The notes beneath the pieces were generated by a model. That model did not search any database, was not told where the DNA came from, and saw only the letters and a list, made by a program, of their open reading frames with translations. A program made the translations under genes and the position numbers. A DNA stretch of 51,687 nt from Bradyrhizobium acaciae (GTDB lineage Bacteria > Pseudomonadota > Alphaproteobacteria > Rhizobiales > Xanthobacteraceae). The stretch spans positions 107,501 through 159,187 of the forward strand of contig NZ_JACMYK010000006.1 of the NCBI RefSeq assembly GCF_020889785.1. Direction: 5' to 3'. Shown here piece by piece: positions 1-13,799 of this stretch (position 1 is the stretch's first letter; the number at the start of each line of letters is the position of its first letter).

Positions 1-1165
<1,165 letters not shown>

Positions 1166-1587
1166 ATCAATGTCCACACACTCGGCAGAATGTTGTCTGC
1201 ACAACTGCCCGAAGACCGAAGTCTTGGGCGCGCATCCTCGATGAATGCGATTGCGCAGCCGGACATTGACTAGAAAGACCAGCTTGCTTCGTAAGATCGG
1301 CCCGATAGCGAGGCGGTCAAGCTTCGCTACAAAGATCGTTTTACAACTCGCTCATCTCACTCATCTTGCGATGAATTTCGATGCGCGAGCGCCGAAAACG
1401 ATCTGGAGATTAGGAATGGTACCCGCGAATTGCTTCGCAGATCCAAACTCGGATCGATCTCCTCTTTACGATGTCAGAAAACACGCACGTCACCGTCCAT
1501 CCGGACCAATGAGTGCGAAGTGATGTTTCGCGGACGATTTGAACAGAGCTTCCTGCACAAGGTGCATTGTCGAGCTTCAATTCCATC
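1166..1587 (-). other. Spacer between tRNA-Ala and 23S rRNA
   Basis: About 420 nucleotides of transcribed spacer between the tRNA-Ala and 23S genes. No further tRNA (such as a 5S-linked tRNA) or protein gene was seen. It should contain RNase III processing stems for pre-23S, with pairing near both ends of 23S, but the 3' partner lies outside the window. Open frames here have no recognisable protein. Confidence 0.8.
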
Positions 1588-1663
1588 TGGTGGAGCCAGA
1601 CGGGATCGAACCGACGACCTCATGCTTGCAAAGCACGCGCTCTCCCAGCTGAGCTATGGCCCC
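1588..1663 (-). tRNA. tRNA-Ala (anticodon TGC)
   Basis: The reverse complement is a complete 76-nt tRNA with the CCA end encoded (TGG at 1588-1590 on the plus strand). The acceptor stem GGGGCCA pairs with TGGCTCC. The anticodon loop CTTTGCAAG gives TGC, and the T arm contains GGTTCGATCC. It sits in the 16S-23S spacer, the standard position for tRNA-Ala(TGC), and is transcribed with the rRNA. Confidence 0.98.
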
Positions 1664-1698
1664 GTACCAGAAGACGAATGCTCCGCACTCGATCAAAA

Positions 1699-1775
1699 TG
1701 GTGGGCCTGGGAAGACTTGAACTTCCGACCTCACGCTTATCAAGCGCGCGCTCTAACCAACTGAGCTACAAGCCC
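1699..1775 (-). tRNA. tRNA-Ile (anticodon GAT)
   Basis: A complete 77-nt tRNA including encoded CCA. The acceptor stem GGGCTTG pairs with CAGGCCC. The anticodon loop CTTGATAAG gives GAT, and the T-loop region is GTTCAAGTC. It lies between 16S and tRNA-Ala, in the order usual for bacterial rRNA operons (16S-Ile-Ala-23S). Confidence 0.98.
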
Positions 1776-1976
1776 CTAACACGAGAGACATGCCGGCGCG
1801 CACCCGACTTGCATCGGTGCGACGCACAGCGCTCAGCCCCTGGCGCGTGTTCGTCCGCGAAGAAAGAGAAACGAAGACGGCGAAATCCCGCCAATGGAGC
1901 TCAACAATCCTGAAATTGCTGGCCCCTGAATGTTTCTAAAACGATCCGATAGTGAGCGTGAGCTCGCTGAAGGATC

Positions 1977-3474
<1,498 letters not shown>

Positions 3475-3888
3475 GGACTTGAAACCTTTGAACCGGCTGA
3501 TCACAACGTTTGACGAGGTCCCACCATTCTTCACCGACCGAAGCCGATGAGCTGCCGACGATTCACATCGCTGGCAACGATGGTGTAACCTTTAAAACGT
3601 GTACCGCCGAAGTCTTTCGTCCACTCTCAGAAGTCAAAAGCCGAAGCTTTCAAGTTTTCCGAGAGACGCAAGGACTCCGCCGTCCACGTTTCTCTTTCTT
3701 CATCTTCACTTGTCAAACAGCCCGGGATCCGATGACCCCACACCCTTGGAGGGTGGTTCTACCCTTCACCGACCGACAGTGAACCTCAACCGATTTATGT
3801 CGGCTGTTGTGTCACTCATCAACGAGGTGAGGAGCATCAGTGGCGCGTTCGCTCGCCTTGGTCAGTGACCCGGCGGCGCCGCGCTCAG
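3475..3888 (-). other. rRNA operon leader, with boxA-like site at 3711-3721
   Basis: About 410 nt of leader between the inferred transcription start (near 3888) and the mature 16S 5' end. On the minus strand, 3711-3721 reads GCTGTTTGACA. This resembles the boxA/NusB-type antitermination motif found in rhizobial rRNA leaders, but the match to the enteric boxA is partial. The rest is expected to hold processing stems. No protein gene is supported here. Confidence 0.6.
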
Positions 3889-3895
3889 TGGTTGG

Positions 3896-3938
3896 TTTAT
3901 AGTCCCCACCCCTCGGGATTGTCAACGGCCATTGTCAA
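3896..3938 (-). promoter_or_regulatory. rRNA operon promoter with duplicated -35 box
   Basis: On the minus strand, TTGACA (3920-3925) is followed after 18 nt by TATAAA (3896-3901), a near-consensus housekeeping promoter that would start transcription near 3888. A second TTGACA (3933-3938) lies 13 nt upstream of the first, within a short direct repeat (GTTGACAAT). Only the inner -35 is correctly spaced. The location ahead of the 16S leader fits the main rrn promoter. Confidence 0.85.
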
Positions 3939-4484
3939 CAAATCGTCGCACGCCGAAATCGCTTGTGCAGTGCGAAGAAATTCCCGTTTTTTCCGTGGCT
4001 TAGGTCGGAGGTAAAAATTCGCCACCCGGCGCGCGTGGTAAAAAACTTGAAAAAAAGTTTGTCGCCGGAGGGCTCGCCAGCCCCTTCCGAACGGGTTCCA
4101 CGCCGCTCCAGGCGGGGCGGCGGCATGGACCTGCTTCAGGAAACTTTTCCACCCTAAATGCCGCACTTGAGCCACAATCCTGCGACGTTCTGGCTATAAG
4201 ACATGCACTGAACCGCTCGTAACCTGTGGGGGCACGGGTGGTTTTTCTGAGGGACCAGGCGATTTTCTCCAAGAACCCGTCGCCTCGTCCCTGCACGGCC
4301 GAGCAATATCGAGAGATCTGCACACCATTGACGTTCGGGATCGCGGCCAGCGAATGGCCCTCGTCTCTTCGACCTCGATGCGTGTGGCTCGCCACGCTGC
4401 CGAATTCCCTCTCGGAGGGAGCGAGGTGGAGATGAGGACGAGCAGAGGACGATCGCAGTTGCTGGAATTTGGGGGGATACAGGG
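3939..4484. other. Gene-free region upstream of the rRNA promoter
   Basis: About 545 nt between the rRNA promoter (reading left) and the M23 peptidase gene (reading right). An A/T-rich patch at about 4028-4066, with runs of A, lies 100-140 nt upstream of the rrn -35 and could be an upstream activating element. This is inference. Open frames on the minus strand (for example 3897-4175) overlap the promoter itself and show no recognisable protein. A promoter for the peptidase gene should lie here, but no well-spaced pair of boxes stood out. Confidence 0.5.
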
Positions 4485-6557
4485 TTGAGCCAACGGGCGT
4501 CACGCGGAAGCGGCATTGGGCGCGAGACCGGGATGATCGATCTCGGTCACGAACCGCCGCTTTCAGTCGACGGCACCGAGGCTGCGGTGATCGATCGCCG
4601 CCGTGTCTCCGTTCAATGGTTCAGCGGCACCATCCTGACTGGCTTATGTGGCGCGGCCCTGATCGGCGGCGCCGTTTTTGCGTCGCTCGACGGCGAGATG
4701 ACCTTCGCCAAGGTGCCGGAGCGCGTCGAAGGCGCGCTGCGCGGCGCCTTTACCGGCAATGATCGCGTCGTCAGCCTGCACAAGGGTGACCGCCTGCCGC
4801 CGCCGAGCGAATCTTCCGCCTCTCGCAGCCTGGTCCGCGTGTCGACCGTGACCCGCGTCGGCAATCGCGACGTGATGCGGGTACGGCCCTTCATCCGGAT
4901 TTCCGGCAATCTCTCGATGACCACGAGCGATCTGTCGTCCAAAATACCGGCATTCAACGCACAGCGTCTATTGACCGATGTCGGCTCCGACACGCCGGCG
5001 GCGACCGAGGATCCGAATGCGGCGGATGCCGCCGAGCCCGACGCCGAGGTCTCGTTCGTCACCAAGGATCTCGGCTCCGTGCTGCCGAAAGCCAAGCTCG
5101 CCGCCGTCGTCGCGCTCGACGACGTGCTGATGCGGGTTCGTGACGCCGCCAACTGGCGCGGCTCCGGCAATTCAGTGCGCTACGCTTCACTGGCCAATGC
5201 CACGGCCGACGCAAGCGGCGCCGCCCCCGACATGAGGATGGCCTACGCCACCGAGGGCAACACCTCCGATCCCTATGCGGGCTTCGAGACCCGCGTGGTG
5301 CCGGAGAACGTCACGCTGCTGCCGAAGACCAAGGAGCAGGTCACCGGCGGCAATCCGGTCGGTGAGCGGGTTCACCTCGTCAAGAAAGGCGACACCATCA
5401 CCTCGATCCTGCGCGATCAGGGCGCGACATCGGACGAGGCGAAGGCGATTGCCGCAATGCTCGGCCCGCGCGGCCGCGACGGCGGCCTGAAGGAAGGCCA
5501 GAAGGTGCGAATCCTGATGGCGCCGGCAGCTCCTGGACCAAATGTCAGGCTGCAGCCCTATCGCGTCGTCGTCGCCAATGATTCCGCCGTCGAAGCCGTC
5601 GCCGCCCTGTCCGATCTCGGCAAATACGTCGCCGTCGACGTGCAGAGCATGAACACCGTCAACGAAACCGCGGATAATTCCAGCGACGATGACGAGGATG
5701 ATGGCAGCGGCGTGCGGCTCTATCAGAGCATTTACGAGACCGCGCTGCGCAACAAGGTGCCGCCGACCGTGATCGACGACATGGTCAAGATCTACTCCTA
5801 CGACGTCGATTTCCAGCGCAAGGTGCAGCCGGGCGACTCGTTCGACGTGTTCTATGCCGGCGAGGACGAGGGCGTTACCAGCACCGAAAAAACCGAAGTG
5901 CTCTACGCCGCGCTGACCGTGGGCGGCGAAACCAAGAAATACTACCGCTTCCAGAGCTCCGATGACGGCCTCGTCGACTACTATGACGAGACCGGCAAGA
6001 GCGCGAAGAAGTTCCTGGTGCGCAAGCCGGTCAACAACGCGATCATGCGTTCGGGCTTCGGCGGCCGCCGCCACCCGATCCTCGGCTATGTGAAGATGCA
6101 CACCGGCGTCGATTGGGCCACCGCCTACGGCACGCCGATCTTCGCTTCCGGCAACGGCGTGCTCGAGAAGGTCGGATACGAAGGCGGTTACGGCAAATAC
6201 ATCCGCATGAAGCATGCCAATGGCTATGAGACGGCCTACGGCCACATGTCGGCCTTCGCCAAGGGCATGGAGATCGGCAAGAAGGTGCGGCAGGGCCAGG
6301 TGATCGGCTTCGTCGGCTCGACCGGCCAGTCGACCGGCCCGCACGTCCACTACGAAATCCTGGTCAACGGCCGATTCGTCGATCCGATGCGCGTGAAACT
6401 GCCGCGCGGCCGCTCGCTCGAAGGCCCGATGCTGGCGAGCTTCGAACAGGCACGCGACAAGATCGAAGCCCAGATGTCGAGCCGCGGCAGCTCGCGCATC
6501 GTCTCGGACGCCACGAGCTCGACGTCGCAGACGCGCTCTATCACCACCAATCGCTGA
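4485..6557 (+). CDS. M23 family metallopeptidase, membrane-anchored
   Basis: Predicted zinc endopeptidase acting on peptidoglycan cross-links in the periplasm. One hydrophobic segment at about residues 45-70 suggests an inner-membrane anchor with a long periplasmic part. A LysM/OapA-like segment (VHLVKKGDTITSIL) lies near residue 296. The C-terminal M23 (lysostaphin-like) domain spans about residues 515-640, with ligands HTGVD near 538, YGHMS near 587 and HVHYE near 619, so the zinc site looks intact. An acidic Ser/Asp/Glu stretch lies near residues 395-405. The length (690) fits alphaproteobacterial M23 proteins rather than the shorter NlpD type. The start is TTG after a G-rich ribosome site; an in-frame ATG at 4533 is the alternative. 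A role in division or cell-wall growth is inferred. Confidence 0.9.
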   Translation: MSQRASRGSGIGRETGMIDLGHEPPLSVDGTEAAVIDRRRVSVQWFSGTILTGLCGAALIGGAVFASLDGEMTFAKVPERVEGALRGAFTGNDRVVSLHKGDRLPPPSESSASRSLVRVSTVTRVGNRDVMRVRPFIRISGNLSMTTSDLSSKIPAFNAQRLLTDVGSDTPAATEDPNAADAAEPDAEVSFVTKDLGSVLPKAKLAAVVALDDVLMRVRDAANWRGSGNSVRYASLANATADASGAAPDMRMAYATEGNTSDPYAGFETRVVPENVTLLPKTKEQVTGGNPVGERVHLVKKGDTITSILRDQGATSDEAKAIAAMLGPRGRDGGLKEGQKVRILMAPAAPGPNVRLQPYRVVVANDSAVEAVAALSDLGKYVAVDVQSMNTVNETADNSSDDDEDDGSGVRLYQSIYETALRNKVPPTVIDDMVKIYSYDVDFQRKVQPGDSFDVFYAGEDEGVTSTEKTEVLYAALTVGGETKKYYRFQSSDDGLVDYYDETGKSAKKFLVRKPVNNAIMRSGFGGRRHPILGYVKMHTGVDWATAYGTPIFASGNGVLEKVGYEGGYGKYIRMKHANGYETAYGHMSAFAKGMEIGKKVRQGQVIGFVGSTGQSTGPHVHYEILVNGRFVDPMRVKLPRGRSLEGPMLASFEQARDKIEAQMSSRGSSRIVSDATSSTSQTRSITTNR

Positions 6558-6650
6558 CGGCGGAACCGCCCTCGGGCAGTTCCGCACGGAACGATCCGCC
6601 CTCGATTCGGCTTGTCCCTGGCTAAGCAACCCCATGCAGAGGAGGCACGC

Positions 6651-6908
6651 ATGGCCAGCCTCACCCGTGATGACGTGTTGAAAGCCGTCGGCAACGCCGA
6701 CGACGTCACAATCGCCAGGATCATCGCGTCAGGCGCAACGATCACCGAGCTTGCCGAAGCACAGGCCTGGCTCGCCAATGACGAGCCGCTGATCAATGAG
6801 GGCAGGCCGCTGGCCACCGGCCGCGCCCGCGAGCTGGTCGACATCCTCTCCGAGCTCGAGCCCGTCGAGGACGACGAGCCCTCGCCGCCGATCGCCCCGC
6901 AGGGATGA
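6651..6908 (+). CDS. Small conserved hypothetical protein (85 aa)
   Basis: Starts at ATG 6651 behind a strong ribosome site (GAGGAGG at 6640-6646); a longer in-frame extension upstream lacks one. The protein is acidic, with a helical N-terminal half (MASLTRDDVLKAVGNAD) that looks like a small helix-turn-helix-like or helical-bundle fold, and a proline-rich acidic tail (EPVEDDEPSPP). There is no signal peptide or membrane segment. It lies 93 nt after the M23 gene and ends just before a bidirectional terminator, so it may be co-transcribed with the peptidase. I do not recognise a function. Confidence 0.75.
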   Translation: MASLTRDDVLKAVGNADDVTIARIIASGATITELAEAQAWLANDEPLINEGRPLATGRARELVDILSELEPVEDDEPSPPIAPQG

Positions 6909-6918
6909 TTCGCGCAAC

Positions 6919-6950
6919 AAACCCTCCCCGCGGCGCGCGGGAAGGGTTTT
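6919..6950. terminator. Bidirectional intrinsic terminator
   Basis: An inverted repeat (AAACCCT-CCCGCG on the left, CGCGGG-AGGGTTT on the right, 3-nt loop) is flanked by A-rich sequence on the left and a T run on the right. It sits exactly between two converging genes, the 85-aa protein (plus) and clpB (minus), so it can stop transcription from both sides. Confidence 0.8.
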
Positions 6951-6962
6951 CTGTTGTTGCGA

Positions 6963-9614
<2,652 letters not shown>

Positions 9615-9805
9615 TCGTTTTCCCTCGGCCTGCCATCGTCACCCATTCAGGCATGACAACGGCATCTTCATTGGGTTTCCGCAGGCCGCGTTGACGTTCC
9701 TCAACCAGCCTCTGGTCGTCGCCATCATTTTTCAGGCTTGCCGCAGATGTGGGCACTTGGTTCCGAAACGGAAGAGCCACAGTCCGCGATTTTGCCCGAT
9801 CGAGC

Positions 9806-10369
9806 TCAGCGCCGCACGATGGCGACAAGGTAGCGGCAGGGCTGAGCAGTTTCGTTACGGAAGACGATGTCCGATGGGGGACCAAGCTCGACGCGGTCAC
9901 CCGCAGCGAGCTCATGACGCTCCGTCCCTTCCATCAAGGTGAGGCGGCCGCTGATCACCCAGACCACCTGACGGACCAGATGATAGGCACTGGCGGGGAA
10001 GCCGGCTTCCTGCCTGGCAGGCAGTTCGACCTCGACCAGTTCCAGCGGATTGGCCGGGTGCAGAAACACCTGCCGTCGCAGATAGGCCGCCTTCGGATCT
10101 CGCCATACAGGCTGATCCTGGGCCCGCTGCAGGCGGGAAGTGGCCGAGGCAACCTCGAACAGCGCGGCCATGGTCAGGCCATAGGCGGTGGCGATCCGCG
10201 ACAGCGTGGCCGCCGTCGGGCTCGCCTCCGCCCGTTCGATTTTGCTCAGCATGGCCTTGGACACGCCTGCCCGCCCGGCGAGTTCCGCCAGCGACCAGCC
10301 GCGCCCCTCCCGTTCGGCGCGAACCCGCCGCCCGAGAGCCTCATCGGCCTTGTCTTCTATAATTGACAT
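9806..10369 (-). CDS. XRE-family regulator with C-terminal cupin domain
   Basis: A 187-aa DNA-binding protein. The N-terminal Cro/CI-type helix-turn-helix spans about residues 10-66 (SLAELAGRAGVSKAMLSKIE, then SPTAATLSRIATAYG). The C-terminal small beta-barrel (cupin) spans about 110-185 (ISGRLTLMEG, then LAAGDRVEL). Proteins of this layout sense a small ligand through the cupin and often control an adjacent enzyme gene. Here the neighbour is a divergently read GNAT acetyltransferase 57 bp away, with a palindrome directly ahead of this gene's start codon. Autoregulation and control of the neighbour are likely but inferred. Confidence 0.9.
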   Translation of the reverse strand: MSIIEDKADEALGRRVRAEREGRGWSLAELAGRAGVSKAMLSKIERAEASPTAATLSRIATAYGLTMAALFEVASATSRLQRAQDQPVWRDPKAAYLRRQVFLHPANPLELVEVELPARQEAGFPASAYHLVRQVVWVISGRLTLMEGTERHELAAGDRVELGPPSDIVFRNETAQPCRYLVAIVRR

Positions 10370-10391
10370 ATCGTCTTATATAATAGACGAT
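10370..10391. promoter_or_regulatory. Palindromic operator candidate between XRE-cupin and GNAT genes
   Basis: A 22-bp imperfect palindrome with outer arms ATCGTCT and AGACGAT and a TATA-rich centre. It abuts the start codon of the XRE-cupin gene and lies 35 bp before the start of the acetyltransferase gene. The A/T-rich centre could hold -10 elements for both directions. Its position makes it the best candidate binding site for the XRE-cupin protein; binding is inferred. Confidence 0.6.
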
Positions 10392-10426
10392 GGCGTCCGT
10401 TCAAGAGGCTCGCTAGGGGAACCACG

Positions 10427-10942
10427 ATGATTATCCGTCCCGCCACCGAGCAGGACATTCCTGCGATCACCGCGATCTTCAATGAGGCGGTCGTCAACTC
10501 GAACGCGATCTGGACGGAGAAGCAGGATTCCGAGGCCGAGCGGCTGGCCTGGATGAAGGCCCGGCTGGCGCTGGGTTACCCGGTGCTGGTCGCGGTCGAA
10601 GGATCTGTGGTGCTTGGGTACGGCACGTTCGGCGACTTCCGGGCCTTTCCGGGCTATCGCTACAGTGTCGAGCACAGCGTGTATATCCATGTCGATCATC
10701 GCGGCCGAGGGCTCGGCCGCGTCATTGTCGACGAACTCGTGGCGGCTGCGCGGGCGTTGGGTAAGCACGTCATGATCGCCGGTATCGACGGCGGCAATCC
10801 CGCCTCGCTCCGGCTGCACGCGCAGGCCGGCTTTGTCGAGGTCGCCCGGATGCCGGAGGTCGGACGCAAGTTCGGCCGCTGGCTCGAACTCGTGTTCATG
10901 CAGCGTGTCCTCGACACCGAAGGTGCGGCGCGGCCCGACTAG
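10427..10942 (+). CDS. GNAT N-acetyltransferase (Pat/Bar-like)
   Basis: A 171-aa acetyl-CoA-dependent acetyltransferase. The start IIRPATEQDIPAI is typical of the phosphinothricin / methionine-sulfone acetyltransferase branch of GNATs. The acetyl-CoA pyrophosphate loop HRGRGLG lies near residues 89-95, and the later NPASLRLHAQAGF motif marks motif B. The EHSVYIHVDH strand is intact. Natural substrates of this branch include toxic methionine or glutamate analogues, so a detoxifying role on a free amino acid is plausible; the true substrate is unknown. It is divergent from the XRE-cupin regulator that probably controls it, and a MOSC gene follows on the same strand after 56 nt. Confidence 0.9.
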   Translation: MIIRPATEQDIPAITAIFNEAVVNSNAIWTEKQDSEAERLAWMKARLALGYPVLVAVEGSVVLGYGTFGDFRAFPGYRYSVEHSVYIHVDHRGRGLGRVIVDELVAAARALGKHVMIAGIDGGNPASLRLHAQAGFVEVARMPEVGRKFGRWLELVFMQRVLDTEGAARPD

Positions 10943-10998
10943 CAGCCTCACCGCTGGCGGCGGTTCTCCTCGCCCGTCAAACAGGCTAGAGCGGCCGG

Positions 10999-11790
10999 AT
11001 GGACATCACGCACGCTTCCTCCGCCCGGATCACCGGCATCTACCGCTACCCCGTCAAGGGTCTGACGCCCGAGCCCCTGCCCCGCGCAGAGCTCAAGGTC
11101 GGCGAGACGCTCCGCTCGGATCGCCGCTACGCGATCGAGAACGGCCCGAGCGGCTTCGATGCATCAGCTCCGACATGGCTGGCGAAGCCGCATTTCCTGA
11201 TGCTGCAGCGGGACGAGTGGTTGGCGCCGCTGCGCGCCCACTACGACGACGACAGCCATGTGCTGACGCTGCGCCGGGACGGCGCAATGGTGGCCCAGGG
11301 CGATCTCGAAACGGCGGAGGGGCGCGCGGCGATCGAGCGCTACTTAGCCGATCACCACGCCGGCCAGATCAAGGGACCGCCCAAGGTGCTGGTGAGCCCC
11401 GGCCACAGTTTCTCCGACGTGCCGCGCAAGGTGGTCTCGATCATCAACCTGGCGAGCCTGCGGGCGATCGAGGAGATGGTGCAGGCGCCGGTCCATCCGC
11501 TGCGTTTTCGCGCCAACCTCTATGTCGAGGGCTGGCCGGCCTGGCATGAAGCCGACCTGCTCGACCAGACCATCGCGATCGGCAGCGCGCGCGCCAGGGT
11601 GGTGAAGCGCATCACCCGCTGTGCCGCGGTCAACGTCGATCCCGATACCGGCGCGCGCGACCTCTCGGTCCCGAACACGCTGATGCAGCGCTTCGGCAAC
11701 AATGAATGCGGCATCTACGCCGAGATCATCAGTGAGGGCGGCGCGGCCGTCGGCGACATGATTGCCGCCGAGCAGCCTGTCGTTTCGTAG
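10999..11790 (+). CDS. MOSC domain-containing protein
   Basis: 263 aa. The N-terminal MOSC beta-barrel segment (ITGIYRYPVKGLTPE) is followed by the catalytic MOSC domain (about 120-255), which carries the conserved cysteine in ITRCAAVNVDPDTG near residue 215. MOSC proteins bind the molybdenum cofactor or move sulfur to it; the mARC/YcbX/YiiM branches reduce N-hydroxylated compounds. No ferredoxin domain is fused here, unlike YcbX. It starts at ATG 10999, 56 nt after the GNAT gene on the same strand, so the two may be co-transcribed. The exact reaction is unknown. Confidence 0.88.
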   Translation: MDITHASSARITGIYRYPVKGLTPEPLPRAELKVGETLRSDRRYAIENGPSGFDASAPTWLAKPHFLMLQRDEWLAPLRAHYDDDSHVLTLRRDGAMVAQGDLETAEGRAAIERYLADHHAGQIKGPPKVLVSPGHSFSDVPRKVVSIINLASLRAIEEMVQAPVHPLRFRANLYVEGWPAWHEADLLDQTIAIGSARARVVKRITRCAAVNVDPDTGARDLSVPNTLMQRFGNNECGIYAEIISEGGAAVGDMIAAEQPVVS

Positions 11791-11831
11791 AGAGGGCAAG
11801 GCGCGCACGCCGAGCCCACCGTTTCGACCGA

Positions 11832-12497
11832 TCAGTTCGTCGGCATCACATAGGCGTAGATGCGGCCGCGCGAGACTGGCGTCTCGCGGACGCGATGGCT
11901 GCTGTTACCCGAGATCATGATCGGATTGCCCTTGGCATCGACGCCGGTGATGATGCCGACATGGCCGCCGCCGCGGCGGCCCATCACGGCGATGGCACCG
12001 ACCTGCGGACCGGAAATGCGCGTGCCGTATTTCGCGAACGAGCTCGCCATGTCGGAGCCGGTGCCGCGATGACCGGTCTGCTGCAGCACCATGTTCATGA
12101 AGCGCGCGCACCACAGGCTGGAGCGGCCGGTCGGGTTGCCGCCGAGATAGCGGCGCGCCGTGGCGACGATGCCGGACGAGCCGAAGCCGTCTGCCGCGCT
12201 CACGCCACCGGTGTTGGGCACGGTTTCGATGCCGCCCGGCAACGCGGCCGCATTGGCCTCGTTGAAATCACCCGACTGCATCTGTTCGCGGCGCTCGGCA
12301 CGAGAGAGTCGTGCGACGTGCCGATAGTGACGATGAGCGGAGTGGCGCGCGTGATGGCCGGCATGAGCCGAATGCGCGTGACGCGAGTGGTGCGGACGGG
12401 CAGATGCCGGAGCGGCGGAGATGACGGCGAGAGTGAGTGAACACAGAGCCAGCGCCAAAACTCGAAGCGACCGGCGATACGCAAGCAACTGAACCAT
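11832..12497 (-). CDS. Exported TIGR02594/CHAP-like Cys-His protein with His-rich region
   Basis: 221 aa with an N-terminal signal peptide (hydrophobic core about residues 10-30, cleavage after the ASA at about 31-33). A strikingly His-rich stretch at about residues 35-62 follows (about 13 His mixed with Arg, Ser and Ala). The C-terminal domain (about 105-221) has a cysteine in LWCARF and a histidine in GGGHVG, the layout of the TIGR02594/CHAP group of NlpC/P60-like cysteine amidases. A cell-wall amidase or peptidase in the periplasm is likely; metal binding by the His-rich segment is inference. It is divergent from the alpha/beta hydrolase, with 242 nt between them. Confidence 0.85.
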   Translation of the reverse strand: MVQLLAYRRSLRVLALALCSLTLAVISAAPASARPHHSRHAHSAHAGHHARHSAHRHYRHVARLSRAERREQMQSGDFNEANAAALPGGIETVPNTGGVSAADGFGSSGIVATARRYLGGNPTGRSSLWCARFMNMVLQQTGHRGTGSDMASSFAKYGTRISGPQVGAIAVMGRRGGGHVGIITGVDAKGNPIMISGNSSHRVRETPVSRGRIYAYVMPTN

Positions 12498-12739
12498 ACT
12501 TCACGAGATCCTCTGTAACGCCCCCCAACTCCCCGTCGCGTTCCCGTGTCATTCCCCGGGGAAACGCGGCGGTGGTTTTGAAAATCACGATGTGGCGCGA
12601 GGAAGATTTCATGCGGCGCTGCGGAAACGATTTCTGGGTCATTCCGGGCAAATTCCATGACGAAAATAGTCAGGACTGCCGCATTGCAGCCGCGGAAATT
12701 AATTGCAAATCTGAAGCCGGCCAACGAGAGGAGAATTCA

Positions 12740-13612
12740 ATGCCCCACGCCGTCACGAAAGATAATGTCCGCCTCCATTTCGAGGAGGCCGGCAGCGGCA
12801 CCCCGATCATCTTCCTGCACGAGTTCGCGGCTGATCACACTAACTGGGAACCGCAGATGCGCTACTTCTCGCGCGGCCACCGCTGCATCGCCTACTCCGC
12901 GCGCGGCTACACGCCGTCGGACGTGCCTGCGAGTGCCGACGTCTACACCTACAAGCATTTCTATACCGACGCGCTCGCCGTGCTCGACCACCTCGGCATC
13001 GCAAGAGCGCATTTCATCGGCCTCTCGATGGGCTCCTATTCGTCATTGCAGGTCGCCCTCAACGCGCCGGAGCGCGCGCTCTCGATGACGCTCGCCGCCG
13101 TCGGCTCCGGCTCTTCGCTCGAGAATCTCGATGCCTTCCGCGCGCAGTGCCGCGCCAATGCCGAGCAATACGAGACCATCGGCTCGGTCGAGGTCGCCAA
13201 GGCGACGCGCGAGGCGCCGAGCCGGATTCCGTTCCTGGTGAAGGACCCACGCGGCCACGCCGATTTTTACGCCGCGCTCGCCCGCCACGATGCCAGGGGC
13301 TCGGCCAACACGATGCGCAGCTTCCAGGGCGGCAGGCCATCGATCTACTCCATGACCGACGCCATCAAGCGCGCAGCGACGCCGGCGCTGATCCTGTGCG
13401 GCGACGAGGACGACAATTGCATCGCGCCCAGCATGTTCCTGAAACAGCATCTGCCGGCGGCCGGCCTCTCCTTCTTCCCGAAGTCGGGCCACGTGCTCAA
13501 CCTCGAGGAGCCGGCGCGGTTCAACGAGATGGTGGAGCGCTTCATCGCGCTGGTCGAGGCCGGCCGCTGGCCGGTGCGTGATCCGAGGTCGATGGTGGCG
13601 GCGCCGGTGTAG
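12740..13612 (+). CDS. Alpha/beta hydrolase
   Basis: A 290-aa cytosolic hydrolase of the alpha/beta fold. Features are the oxyanion segment FLHEFAADHTNWEPQ, nucleophile elbow GLSMGS (about residues 95-100), an acid in GDEDDN near 222, and catalytic His in KSGHVLNLEEP near 253. The set is complete for an esterase or C-C hydrolase of the 3-oxoadipate enol-lactonase type, but the substrate cannot be read from sequence. ATG 12740 is chosen because a good ribosome site (GAGAGGAG) precedes it and homologues begin at about this point; an in-frame extension to 12437 overlaps the neighbouring signal peptide gene and is unlikely. Confidence 0.9.
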   Translation: MPHAVTKDNVRLHFEEAGSGTPIIFLHEFAADHTNWEPQMRYFSRGHRCIAYSARGYTPSDVPASADVYTYKHFYTDALAVLDHLGIARAHFIGLSMGSYSSLQVALNAPERALSMTLAAVGSGSSLENLDAFRAQCRANAEQYETIGSVEVAKATREAPSRIPFLVKDPRGHADFYAALARHDARGSANTMRSFQGGRPSIYSMTDAIKRAATPALILCGDEDDNCIAPSMFLKQHLPAAGLSFFPKSGHVLNLEEPARFNEMVERFIALVEAGRWPVRDPRSMVAAPV

Positions 13613-13615
13613 GCC

Positions 13616-13778
13616 GTCATTCCCCGGTGCGCAATTGCGCACCTGAGGGCGATGCGCAGCATCGAACCCGGACTCCATTCATCCACGGAGCCCGCGGCTC
13701 AATGGATTCCGGGTTCTCGCGGAGCCTGTCATCGGGCCTCGCTTTGCGCGGACCCGTTGGCGAGCCCCGGAATGACGA
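13616..13778. repeat. Palindromic intergenic repeat (family ending CGTCATTCC)
   Basis: The spacer between the hydrolase and metW is filled by a composite palindrome. It starts CGTCATTCCCCGG and ends CCCCGGAATGACG. Inside are further pairs: the perfect palindrome GGTGCGCAATTGCGCACC, and AACCCGG...CCGGGTT. Such elements are common REP-like units in Bradyrhizobium genomes. It lies between converging genes and could fold and act as a terminator. No gene was seen here. Confidence 0.75.
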
Positions 13779-13799
13779 CCGTGGCTGGGTTACGCAGCC

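Noticed and set aside
3897..4175. 92-codon minus-strand frame upstream of the rRNA genes
   Set aside because: It overlaps the -10 and -35 boxes of the rRNA promoter and has no ribosome site or family resemblance.
5187..6635. 482-codon antisense frame in the M23 gene
   Set aside because: Shadow frame: the opposite strand has clear LysM-like and M23 motifs while this one has none.
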